From contig CM024759.1 in assembly GCA_014218235.1 (NCBI GenBank), positions 74,669,079 through 74,733,078 of the forward strand: a stretch of DNA of 64,000 nt. The letters are read 5' to 3'. Source of the DNA: Colocasia esculenta (taxonomy: Eukaryota > Streptophyta > Magnoliopsida > Alismatales > Araceae). The first letter of the stretch is position 1. Every line of letters begins with the position of its first letter. Positions 11,601 to 21,108 of this stretch are shown here, piece by piece. A program made the position numbers and the translations under genes. The notes under the pieces are model-generated. The model was not told the origin of the DNA. It saw nothing but the letters and a program-made list of their open reading frames with translations, and ran no database searches.

Positions 11601-13864
11601 TTGTAATTGTTGATGAAAAATACTCTCTTCAAAATATGCATTCTGTAATTGAGTCTATGCTTATGTATGTGCAATGATCCATGAAGTGTTTTTGTTGGAA
11701 AGGTGATTAAACTAAATTCTTTATGACACGTTCTGCTGTTTCTGGTCGAGAATAATTCTACATGTCTTTATTCATTAGAAATATTGTTTTCTGGTGAATT
11801 CTCCTAACTCCACATATATTAGTTGATGTTGGTTCAGGGTCAAATTCAAATTTCTACAAGGTATTGAGCTACAATGTCTGGTTCCGTGAAGATCTTGAAC
11901 TTAATAAGAGGATTAAAGCACTGGGTGACCTACTTCAGCAACATTCTCCTGATCTCATTTGTTTTCAGGTCTGATTTTGCTTCACCTAACCTTGTTGATG
12001 TTTACGACCAAGCTGGTACTACTGCAACAGTCACAAGGGCGCAATTTTTGTAATTTTCATTGTGCAGGAAGTCACCCCCAACATTTACAGAATTTTTCAA
12101 GGATCCAGTTGGTGGAAAAGCTACCAATGCTCAGTTCCTCCAGAAATGGCTGCTGAAAGAGCATATTTTTGTATGCAGGTTAAATCTTTTATCACCATTC
12201 TCGCTGTTTTGCTTATTTCTTTGGTGACTTTTTGCATTATTATTTCACTAAGTTCTCCTGTAAACAGATGTTTCCAGTATTTGTTTTTTATCTTTTCTCA
12301 ATCCCCTATGTTTCAATTTATTGAGAGTACCAATATTGTTTGAGTTTGAAAGAAATTTAAACATATTTTCTAATGGTTTGATGTCTTTGGGGAAAGATGT
12401 GAATAATGTATTGAAGGTTGGCTGCAGATCATGTTGCAATACCAATAACGTTTTCTACAGGCTGAAAAAAGAGAAGTACGAATGTTGAAAAAGAATTGAT
12501 TGGACTGGAAGTGAAAGGTTTTTTGGTGTGAGACAGAGGCAAAGGTATATTAAAAGGACAGAAAATGTAGAGGAAAAGGGGAGTGGAACCAAGACCTTAC
12601 TGCTGCTATGGTGTTTGCTCTTGATGGGCATCACTGCAGCGTTGGGCAGAGGGGTGAGACACAAAGTATCTGACTATGTGAATATATCTTATATTATAAA
12701 TGTTTTTTGTGACACAACCTCTAGTCATGTTCCCAAAAACATAAAATAACAAATCCTGAGTTAATGAACTCATGCTTCGTAGTCCATGACTTGTCCATTC
12801 CTCTTTAGCTAGTGGTTTGAACCTATTTAGAACCATGGTTTGCCGAATCGGAATCGGAAGGCGAATCGGGTTGCTCCTGATTCGCCCCGATTCCCCCAGA
12901 ATCGGTCCAAATCGGACCGATTTGCAAGGGTATATTATATATATAATATATCATATATATATATTGCATATAATTACATATATCATATTTCAGACACATT
13001 TATATTGATTAAATACATATATGTAATATATCATATTTATAATGTATAACATATATTACAAATATGATATAATATGATATATATATATATATATATAAAG
13101 GGAATCGAGGCGAATCAGGGATCGGGTTTCCCCTGATTCGCACCGATTCGGGGGAATTGGGCCGATTCGCCCCGATTCGGCAAACCCTGTTTAGAACTAT
13201 CTAATCTTGTGGCATTTTTGGGGTTTGCCTTTTCTCACCTTTTTTGGGGCTTTTTGCATATATAATCCTGTTAGAGGTCTAATTGTGTGAAAATCTGTCC
13301 TGCATTTGCATGTATACCCCTCTTACACATTAAAAATATCACGAGAGACCCTACCATTATGTCTCATGACTGAATAGAAGAACATCAGCGGACATCTACG
13401 GGGAGTTATTTTTTGTGTGAAATGTCCTAGAAGACCCTGCCATCTCTCTCTCTCTCTCTCTCCTGCAATGATAGTAGCGCCAAAGGGGCATCTCCGACAC
13501 CAACTCCCACGCCGCGCACACACACACTCTCTCTCTAGTACCATAGCTGCTCACGCGTACGAGCGAGATCCGGTGTCTAGAGGGAGAATAGGGGGCAGCG
13601 CTGGCTGGGGGTAATGGGAGTGGGCTTGGGGTGCATTGCCATTTGGGTATATATATATATAGAAGAGAGAGAGAGAGAGAGAGAGAGTCTCTCTATCTCC
13701 CTTTGCTTTTCTTTGCTGAGATAGAGAGAGAGAGAATGGGGTGGTAGGGGCATGCGGGGGTGGGGCAAGGGGTATCGCAGTGGGCATTATAGAGAGAGAG
13801 AGAGATCAGGGGTGTTGTGGTAGGCCCTCCTCCGCTTCTTCTTTGCATGGACTAACACACACAC

Positions 13865-13898
<34 letters not shown>

Positions 13899-13932
13899 GG
13901 TGGGGGGTGTAGCAAGGGGCATCACAGTGGGC

Positions 13933-13980
<48 letters not shown>

Positions 13981-14326
13981 CTGCACTCGACCAGAAGGAG
14001 AAGAAGATGGTGGAGCATACCACCGCCACCACTCATGTTGGCGTGGACTCCAGCTTTAACTCCTCTCCACTGCCCCGTCTCCTCTTCTTCCCTGTCTATC
14101 ACACACACGAGTACGAAAGGCCATGTATGCAACAAAAGGCCAGGGCAGCCATGCATGTGATGGAAGGCCGGGGGTGATAGAGAGAGAGAGCGTTGGGTGT
14201 CGGGGAGGGGGTGACAGTGTTTCAGAGAGAGAGAGAGAGATGGGGGTGCAGGCTGTTCACAGAGAAAGAAAGGAAGAGAGAGACATGTGGGGAGGTGGTG
14301 AGGTCAGGTTGGTCGTTGCAACGGCG

Positions 14327-14422
<96 letters not shown>

Positions 14423-17400
14423 ACCTCCTCCAGCACCGGTGTGTGTATGAGACAGAAGAGAGTAGGGGTGAACACAGGTTGGTTCGGTCCGGGTTGACTC
14501 ATTTTTTAGTCAATCCGAACTGAACCGAATCCCAAAATCAACTTGAACCAAACTGAACCGGTTCGGTTCGGTTTAAACCGAACTGTAATGCCTTTTATTA
14601 CACAACCACGCGCTTGTCTTGAGGCTAAGGCGTTGGCCCTTTAGGTGACAGGTTGGGTGTTCGAATCCTAGTTTTGGCATGTTTTACAGAAAATCTCAGT
14701 TTTGGCACCTTTTTTGACAAAAAAACCTATTTAAAGAGGCCGGCTTCAAACTCACGACGTCGCAGGCGCCGTGCCACCCTGTGCTAGCCAACCGCCCTAC
14801 ATTATGTTTGAGTTATTAATGCACATATTTATATATATTCGGTTTATTCGGTTTCAGAAATTGAAACTGAACTGAACCGCATAGGGACCCAAACCGAACC
14901 GAACCGGACCGAAACAGTCGGTCCGGTTCGATTTTTCAGTTTGAACCGAATTATGAACAGCCCTAGAAGAGATAGTGAGATAGGGGGAGGGAGGGAGGGG
15001 GTATATATGAAAATAGTACTTTTTATAAGGGAGTTTTTTTTACAAATACTAATGGTTATTTTGAACTTTTTGATAAAGATGTCCCACCGTAAGTGTCCGT
15101 TAACAGGACATCTCACTTCTGTCACACCCGGTTACGGCAAGGTCTTTGATGACATTTTTAATCTGTAACGAGGGTATACATGCAAATGCAGGATGGATTC
15201 TCGGGCAATTAGACTTCTAACAGGGAAATATATGCAAAAAGCCCTCGTTTTTTTTTGGTTTTTTATATAACCGCCTGTAGCCTATCAATATTCCAAATAA
15301 CCCTCTGGAATCCCAATATTTAAAAATGGCCCCTTCTAATCTGCTCTGGTTCGAAAAAAGTCCCTGTGGTTGCCGTGGAGAAAGGCATCTATTGGGAGAA
15401 TATTTCATCTTTAGTGCCCATCAGTTAGTTTATGACTGAAATGTCCTCAACAAGTATTGCATAAAGGTTGGAAGCTTCTCTTAACATGGGAGCTTGTTGT
15501 GTCAAAGGTGGGGGTGTATGTCCCACTCGGCACTGGCAGTGACAGCGAACATTCCCCTAAACAATTCAGCGCAGAGACTATGGATCGCAGGCCTCCATCA
15601 CCTAGGCAACGCCCCCTTGCGCCAGCCTCCACCCAAGTAGCACCCCCACCTAAGAAGCACCCCCATTGCACCAGCCTCCGCCTAAGCAAATTTCTTTGAA
15701 GTAGGGTGTTCACGGTTCGGTTCGGTCCGATTTGGACTTTTTTTTTTGTTGAAAAAACCAAACTGAACCGAATTTAAGGACGAACCGAACCGGTTCGGTT
15801 TGGTTTGAACCGAAAATGGGAAAAAAGGCTTTTAAGGGAGGTTGTGAGCATTGAACTCACAACCTCACCATGGTAGGAGGCACCACCAACCACTGCGCTA
15901 TTGGTTTTCTTGTGATGTATTTATTATTTATATTATATATACATATTTTCGGTTCATATCGGTTCCCTAGTCTCAAACGAACTGAATTGTGAAACCCTCC
16001 GAACCGAACCGAACGGTTCGATTTTTCGGTTTAGACCGTTTATGAACACCCCTATCTGGGGGTGTAGTTCTTTGCACAGTAGAGATAAAACACAAGGTTG
16101 AGAGTGCCAAAGACTGACAGAATCCAAAAGATGGAGGCCATCATTTAAGTTTTCCGGCAGCCAAACCTGTTGCCCTCTTGTGGTCAGGAACATGACGAAT
16201 GAGATGACCAGTGAATTAAAGTAATTTCCCAACGCGGTTGAGAGCAAAAACAAAGATGAACATATTCTCTTCACTGTGTATGGTGCTTGGTCATAGAAGG
16301 ATTCCAGCAGCCCAATATGGCCCCCACCCTAATTCTTTGCAACGGTGACAACCATCTCCTGTTTATGATATGAGTTTTCACTACTTGAACAAGGATTTTT
16401 TTTTTTTATCATAAAGAAGTAATAAACAGGTGACACATGACTTCAAATGCCTGTAGGGAGGTAGTAGGGGTGGCGGAGCTCTCAGCCATCGCCATTCGTC
16501 AAGGGTGCTGTGTCTTCTGTCAGATGCTGCTGTTGTGTGCATCTCTACTGTTACCATAGGTGTGCAGGCCTCGCTGCAGATCACGGCCATCATTCATTGC
16601 AGTCATCATGTGCACCCCCACCGTCAGCTGTCGGGCCTCGTTGCAAGCCCATTGTCGTCCTCAAGCTGCAGTGATCACTGACCACCTCACAAGCCCACCG
16701 TCATTCTTGTGCGCTGCTGCTTGCAACTCGCAAGGTCACCATCGTCCTCTGCCAAGCACCCACCACCTAGCCAAACACCCAGCCAAAGAAACCGAAATCC
16801 CCAAATGGATCTCCCCAATAGGATTCTCTAAATCCCTCTCTACATGCACAAGTAAACCAGTGGCAACTAAGACATTTTGCAAGTAGGGTTAAAAGTAACC
16901 CAAACCCCCAGTTGAGGAGCAGTCTAACAGCGCCCCCCCCAGCCAAACACCCAGCCAAAGGAACCGTAATCCCCAAATGGATCTCCCCAATAGGATTCTC
17001 TAAATCCCTCTCTACATGCACAAGTAAACCAGTGGCAACTAAGACATTTTGCAAGTAGGGTTAAAAGTAACCCAACCCCAGTTAAGGAGGAGTAGTGGGG
17101 GGGGGGGGCAAACCAGAGTAGATTACAAGGGTTATTTTTAAATATTGAGATTCCAAGGGTTTTTTGGAATATGATAGATTACATGAGGTTATATGTAAAA
17201 AACCTTTTTTTTGGGTGGGGGGGTGGGGTGCAGGCAATATAGAGGAATTGTGGAAAAGATTAAGAAAGATGTCAAAACAAAGAGAAAAAGACAGTGTGTC
17301 TCAGAGAAAGGGTACCTAGTTTGCTGACTCTACTTGATCATGTCACGTTACTGCTGCTTGAGTTGGCTCTTACTTTGTCAGATATAAGTATCCTGCTGCT

Positions 17401-20400
17401 CTCGACCACATGTTGATCCACTTGCATCTGCATTCAACTTGGGGTAGCCTTTGACTTTAAAACCAGTGACAGCTTATGATATAAATAGCTTAAATAATTC
17501 CTAACTGCCACTTCATCCTTGTGATATGTTCATCTGCATCTGCTTTTGCTGGCTATGGCTCACCAAAACTTCTGCTATTGCTCATATTTTTCTAATTTCC
17601 AGGATTTTGGCTGTACTTTCTTTATATTAGCAACGTGGATTGGATTTTTCTAGATCAAATGAAACTTTAGAATGTTTGATGTGATAGGAAGTGAGATTTT
17701 AGATTGAAATAAGTCCAGAGAGAAGATGCATTCATTCTCTTGAAATCAGGGACTTGTTTGCTTTGGCCAGGTTTGGGAACAATTATGCAGCATGTTGGAT
17801 GGCCAGCAGTAAGAATTGATCATTCTCATTTCCAATCAGAAAAACAGACCAGCCATTTTGATTTGGAAGCAAACAAACTGGACTGGAACTAGTGATATCT
17901 ACCTAGTTTGCCTATTCTGGTCCAGCTTAAGACAGAAAATTATTTAGTAAATATTTTTTCTTTATGAAAAATCATGCTCCACAGAGCCTCTTCTCTGGCT
18001 TACTCCACAGTCCACACAACTGAAATTGAAAAGATGAAGGAAGGAGTTGGTTGACACCCCCCCTCCCCACCACAAAAGGAAAAAAGGAAAAAGAGAGAGA
18101 AAGAAATTGTAAATGGGATTTCTTGTGGAGTCAATAAAATCTATACATCAAAGTGTCCTGGTGATCAGTTTTGTAATGTCGGATGCTTCTCCGAAGCTTT
18201 TTTTTCTTTCATGAAAGTGATGCTTTGCTCCTATTATCTTCTCGTATAACATTTCATCTTCATGTTGCTACCTTCTTTCCCATACATGGTTGAAGGTACC
18301 AGAAGATGCATCTGAAAACTAGTAGTCATTCATGTTGATTTAATTTGTATCTGAAAACATGACATCCAAACCAGTTTATCAATTGCTAGCAGAGCATTAT
18401 TCTTCCTCTTAATATCTTTCCTCTGATACTATGATGAAGTTATGGGATTAAATGTAGTCATTTCATGTGATAGAGCTAGTTAGATGACATCGTTTGCACT
18501 CTGCATTCCATGCTTGATTGCTTGTTGAGACCGTCTGCTAAGATGGCAATGGACTAGTTGCTGGTTCATGTAACATTGATACTATGACTGAAAATGTGAT
18601 CAAGTACCATACAGCCATTTTAGTGAAAAGTTCAAACACGGCTTCTTTTCTTAAAAATTTTAGGATGTAGGAAGAGGTTGTTCTCGTACTCCAGTTGCCC
18701 CTGATTGCTGTTAAGCAACTGATCTGATTGCTCAAGTTTATGGTTGCCTAGTGACTACAAGTGGTTGGCTTAAAAAGCATGCTAGGGCAAAGAAGTCCTG
18801 AGTAGCTCATGATATATTTTGTGGAAGCATCACATGGCATAGGCCTCAAAGGTGTAATAATGGATAAGTGCGCTAACTAGGAACTGGAAGACTAATCTAT
18901 AATCTAAAATAGGTACTGATGGTGCCACTCTACTAGAAGAAGAGTAAGAAGAAAATAGAGCAGAACAAAGAGGCAACACTGACAAAGAAAGAAATAAAGT
19001 GCAGGCAGGTTGGAAGCTAAGGACCAATGTAGAAGAGGAAAATGAGTGGGGCATGGGTAAGAGAAGATGAATAGATGTTTTAGGGAGGTAGAGATTGGTA
19101 GAAGAAAAAGGCTCAGGGTGGAATGTGAGAAGCATAAAAGGCAAAACGGGTAAAAATATTACAAGTTTATAGCTTATGTCAAGGCGCCCAAAGGCATTCT
19201 TGGGGTCCTTGAGTGCCTAAGCTCTTAGGTGGCGCTTAGGCATCCAAGGTGGCGCCCAATGTGATATCTACCTCCTATATGGAATTTAATTATCTAATGT
19301 ATATAATGTATGAATAATCAAATTGCAATTGTGCAATAAAAATGTTAATATGACATTATAGTTGAAATTAGAACATAATATTCACTAAAAAAAATTAAAA
19401 GCATAATACATTTAGATGGTTCTTGAATACTTGGGATTTTTAATGACTGTGGCAATGTTCACAATCTAATGATTGTGAACAGGGTTGGAATATGGAGCTT
19501 GAGACCTTGAATTCTCCAAGGTGCGAGTAAGCACACGTGGATCGACTTGTGCTGTCAAGTCGCACTGATTGACCTGAGCGATCAGGTTGCGAGGGTCAAG
19601 GAGGCAGTGCCCCTTGTGGGGTTCAGGGGTATGGAGCCCCCAGAAAGAAAAATTTAATTTGCGAAGCAAAGTGATAGGCCTCATAGGGTTGAGGCTGCCC
19701 CAAGGCTTCCAGATGGGCCAAGCAAGGTGGCACCTTTTTGGATCCCCATAAGGCAGACACTCGCCTAGCCCTCAATTAGGTGCCTTCCCACCTAGATGGA
19801 CGCCTTGACAACTATGTTTTATGGCTTATCGATATGATTGCGATGACATTGCTGGTGTATGCGAGGGCAGCTGCAGTTGTTGCCTTTGTCAGAGTAAACC
19901 AGGACAGCAGCAGGTGCCATGCAATGCTGCACCATCTCCCTAGTTGTTGACTGTTGAGGAGTGGCATTTGACTGAAACCTTCTTTTTTCCCGCTTTCTAA
20001 TAGAATCCTCACCATTGAATTATGTTTTGAAGGAAATAAATGACTGCATCCTTCTTATCAGTCTTGAATTACCCAACACCTTACTACGTCACTTTAACAA
20101 AAGGTGAGCAATTGAAGTTGATGGCATTTAGGTGCATGCCTTGAGACTATTTTCTAGTGTCTCATGGCCCTAATCTTCACATGTATGCCTCAGCACTTTG
20201 AGACGCTTAAACAATTTGCTAGGTATGTTTGAGTCTCTCACTGGTTTAAAATGAATCTGGACCAAAAATCCAATCCTTTTTAGTTCACCGATTACCCAAT
20301 ATTTGTAGGACCTTTATTGAGTCTGGGTATCTCAATGCAAGGTTTGGGTCCATCAGGCCTACACCTATTGCACTTTTTTTGGTGGGTAACTTTATATTCT

Positions 20401-21108
20401 GGATCATCATCAAATCAGGTCATCTGCAGCTTATGGATTCTTTGCAGTAACTCTTCTTGTTTAGGAGACAACGATTGAAAAGTTTCTAATCAAGATCTAG
20501 TTTGCCCATTGATTAATTTCCAGATGAGTAGATTGCCTGTAAAAGAATTCAGACGTAAGCCATTTGGCAACTCCATAATGGCAAGAGAGCTCTGCATTGC
20601 TGACATTGTTGTTATGACTGGCAAGACATTGGTTATTGCTACTAGCCACCTCGAAAGCCCCTGCCCTGCACCTCCAAAATGGGACCAGATGTATAGCAAG
20701 GAACGTGTAGCTCAGGCCAAGGAATCTCTCCAGCTTCTCAACAAATCACAGAATGTCATATTCTGTGGTGACATGAACTGGGATGACAAGTTGGATGGCG
20801 CATTCCCCCTCCCTACTGGGTGGGTTGATGTTTGGATGGAGCTGAGGCCAAAAGAAAATGGTTGGACCTATGACACCAAGTCCAACCCAATGCTGACAGG
20901 AAACCGGACACTGCAGAAAAGGCTTGACCGGTTTATATGCAACTTGCAAGATTTCAAAATAGTTAGCATTGATATGATTGGACAAGAGCCCATACCAGGG
21001 CTTTCATACGCAAAGGAGAAGAAAGTGAGAAACGAAATGAAGACACTGGTGCTCCCCGTCTTACCAAGTGATCATTTTGGGCTGCTTCTAACAATTCAGG
21101 GTCAGTGA
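8216..21108 (+). CDS. TDP2: Tyrosyl-DNA phosphodiesterase 2 (TDP2), 4 exons, 424 aa
   Basis: Model: join of 8216-8663, 11838-11968, 12068-12178 and 20524-21108 (1,275 nt including TGA). All introns are GT-AG and every junction keeps frame. TDP2 hydrolyses 5'-phosphotyrosyl bonds, releasing abortive topoisomerase II from DNA ends in the nucleus, with Mg2+ as cofactor. The product begins with two RanBP2-type zinc fingers (CxxC...CxxC at about residues 9-27 and 46-64), the arrangement of plant TDP2 homologues. An acidic/Ser linker follows, then an endonuclease/exonuclease/phosphatase domain. All four catalytic motifs are visible: SYNVW (Asn), FQE (Glu), GDMNWDD (Asp/Asn) and PSDHFG (Asp/His). 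The length fits plant homologues of about 420-450 aa. Intron 3 is unusually long (8,345 nt) and full of repeats. The coding frame itself has no stops or frameshifts, so the gene looks functional. Confidence 0.9.
8664..11837 (+). other. TDP2 intron 1
   Basis: A 3,174-nt intron with donor GTGTGT and acceptor GGTTCAG. It contains AT-rich DNA and clusters of 'agatctcgaga' words (9779-9815, 10160-10180, 10530-10575), possibly remnants of one repeat. No additional exon was needed to keep frame. Confidence 0.75.
11838..11968 (+). CDS. TDP2: TDP2 exon 2 (catalytic Asn motif)
   Basis: It encodes the start of the phosphodiesterase fold: YKVLSYNVWFRED, then a helix ending in PDLICFQ. The SYNVW Asn corresponds to the first metal-site motif. 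The exon ends CAG followed by GTCTGA, in phase 0. Confidence 0.9.
12068..12178 (+). CDS. TDP2: TDP2 exon 3 (catalytic Glu)
   Basis: 37 codons. The first codon, GAA, is the catalytic Glu of the FQE motif, so intron 2 (99 nt) falls exactly between Gln and Glu. The exon ends ...AYFCMQ before GTTAAA, in phase 0. Confidence 0.9.
12834..13189. mobile_element. hAT MITE, 356 bp
   Basis: The left end CATGGTTTGCCGAATCGG and the right end CCGATTCGGCAAACCCTG form hAT-type termini (CAGGG-like). They are flanked by a perfect 8-bp duplication TTTAGAAC (12826-12833 and 13190-13197). The arms repeat GAATCGG words and the centre is about 180 bp of AT-dinucleotide-rich DNA. It is non-coding and inserted in TDP2 intron 3. 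Confidence 0.88.
13441..14420. repeat. Cluster of (GA)n/(CT)n microsatellites
   Basis: Several GA or CT runs occur, the longest at 14329-14420 (46 perfect GA units), with others near 13443-13462, 13664-13690, 13868-13895 and 13936-13975. Apparent Arg/Glu or Leu/Ser ORFs across them are repeat artefacts. Confidence 0.95.
14463..14965. mobile_element. tRNA-bearing hAT MITE, 503-bp family (copy 1)
   Basis: Ends are TAGGGGTGAACA and TGAACAGCCCTA. Flanking 8-bp duplications GAAGAGAG (14455-14462) and GAAGAGAT (14966-14973) match at 7 of 8 bases. Inside are two tRNA-like segments in opposite orientation. The plus-strand one has an A-box-like GGCTAAGGCGTTGG (14623-14636) and a B-box GTTCGAATCC (14659-14668). 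The minus-strand one has A-box TAGGGCGGTTGG and a weaker B-box GAGTTTGAAGCC (14742-14799). GGTTCGG/CCGAACC words fill the outer arms. No transposase is present. Confidence 0.82.
15702..16054. mobile_element. tRNA-bearing hAT-like MITE, 354-bp family (copy 2)
   Basis: Ends are TAGGGTGTTCACGG and TGAACACCCCTA, matching copy 1 at 3622. On the minus strand it has a good A-box, TAGCGCAGTGGTTGG (15886-15900). A tRNA T-arm follows: GTTGTGAG, a seven-base TTCAATG loop, then CTCACAAC (15841-15863), a perfect 8-bp stem. No 8-bp duplication is evident at its borders, so the target site may have decayed or the end may be slightly misplaced. Confidence 0.72.
16769..17093. repeat. 172-bp tandem duplication
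   Basis: The segment from CCAAACACCCAGCCAAAG at 16771 recurs at 16943 with only a few changes, through GACATTTTGCAAGTAGGG (16871 and 17043). It ends just inside the right arm of the 15252-17217 inverted repeat. Confidence 0.9.
19178..19817. mobile_element. AAGGCG-type non-coding transposon
   Basis: Termini are inverted (GTCAAGGCG at the left, CGCCTTGAC at the right, about 19801-19809), and the subterminal regions repeat GGCGC/CTTAGG words. The flanks carry TTTATAGCTTAT (19166-19177) and TTTATGGCTTAT (19818-19829), a possible target-site duplication of 9-12 bp with one mismatch. Class is uncertain (Mutator-like or other MITE). Confidence 0.5.
20524..21108 (+). CDS. TDP2: TDP2 exon 4 (C-terminal catalytic half)
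   Basis: 194 codons plus TGA, beginning directly after ATTTCCAG. It carries the substrate-binding HLES motif, the metal-site GDMNWDD motif, GWVDVW and the terminal PSDHFGLLLTI with the catalytic Asp-His pair. The exon is uninterrupted and continues exon 3 without gap relative to the family. Confidence 0.92.
   Translation: MSRLPVKEFRRKPFGNSIMARELCIADIVVMTGKTLVIATSHLESPCPAPPKWDQMYSKERVAQAKESLQLLNKSQNVIFCGDMNWDDKLDGAFPLPTGWVDVWMELRPKENGWTYDTKSNPMLTGNRTLQKRLDRFICNLQDFKIVSIDMIGQEPIPGLSYAKEKKVRNEMKTLVLPVLPSDHFGLLLTIQGQ

Larger units (their letters stand above)
13247..15244. repeat. Large inverted repeat, arms about 160 bp
   Basis: The left arm (about 13247-13410) and the right arm (about 15080-15244) are reverse complements, roughly 80% identical by eye. 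Both contain GCTTTTTGCATATAT, GTCTAATTG and CTGCATTTGCATGTATACCC. The 1.7 kb between them is GA microsatellite plus a nested MITE. This may be one long-TIR element or two inverted copies. Confidence 0.65.
15252..17217. repeat. Second inverted repeat pair, arms about 100 bp
   Basis: 15252-15355 is the reverse complement of 17108-17217. Both contain an AACCAGAG(C/T)AGATTA block, ATTTTTAAATATTG(A/G)GATTCC and TTATAT(A/G)(T/A)AAAAAACC. The right arm of the neighbouring inverted repeat abuts this one, so three related copies lie in alternating orientation within intron 3. Confidence 0.65.
12179..20523 (+). other. TDP2 intron 3 (8.3 kb, transposon-rich)
   Basis: The intron runs from CAG/GTTAAA to ATTTCCAG/ATG. 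It contains a hAT MITE (12834-13189), large inverted-repeat copies (13247-17217), long GA microsatellites, two further MITEs (14463-14965, 15702-16054), a 172-bp tandem duplication (16769-17093) and a 640-bp AAGGCG-type element (19178-19817). Positions 17218-19165 show nothing else recognisable. Confidence 0.85.

Noticed and set aside
13741..14497. ORFs of 124-139 aa rich in Arg/Glu or Leu/Ser
   Set aside because: They are translations of (GA)n/(CT)n microsatellites on both strands.
14621..14668. Genuine tRNA gene
   Set aside because: A- and B-box matches are present but I see no acceptor stem or clean anticodon stem; the segment is repeated within a MITE family.
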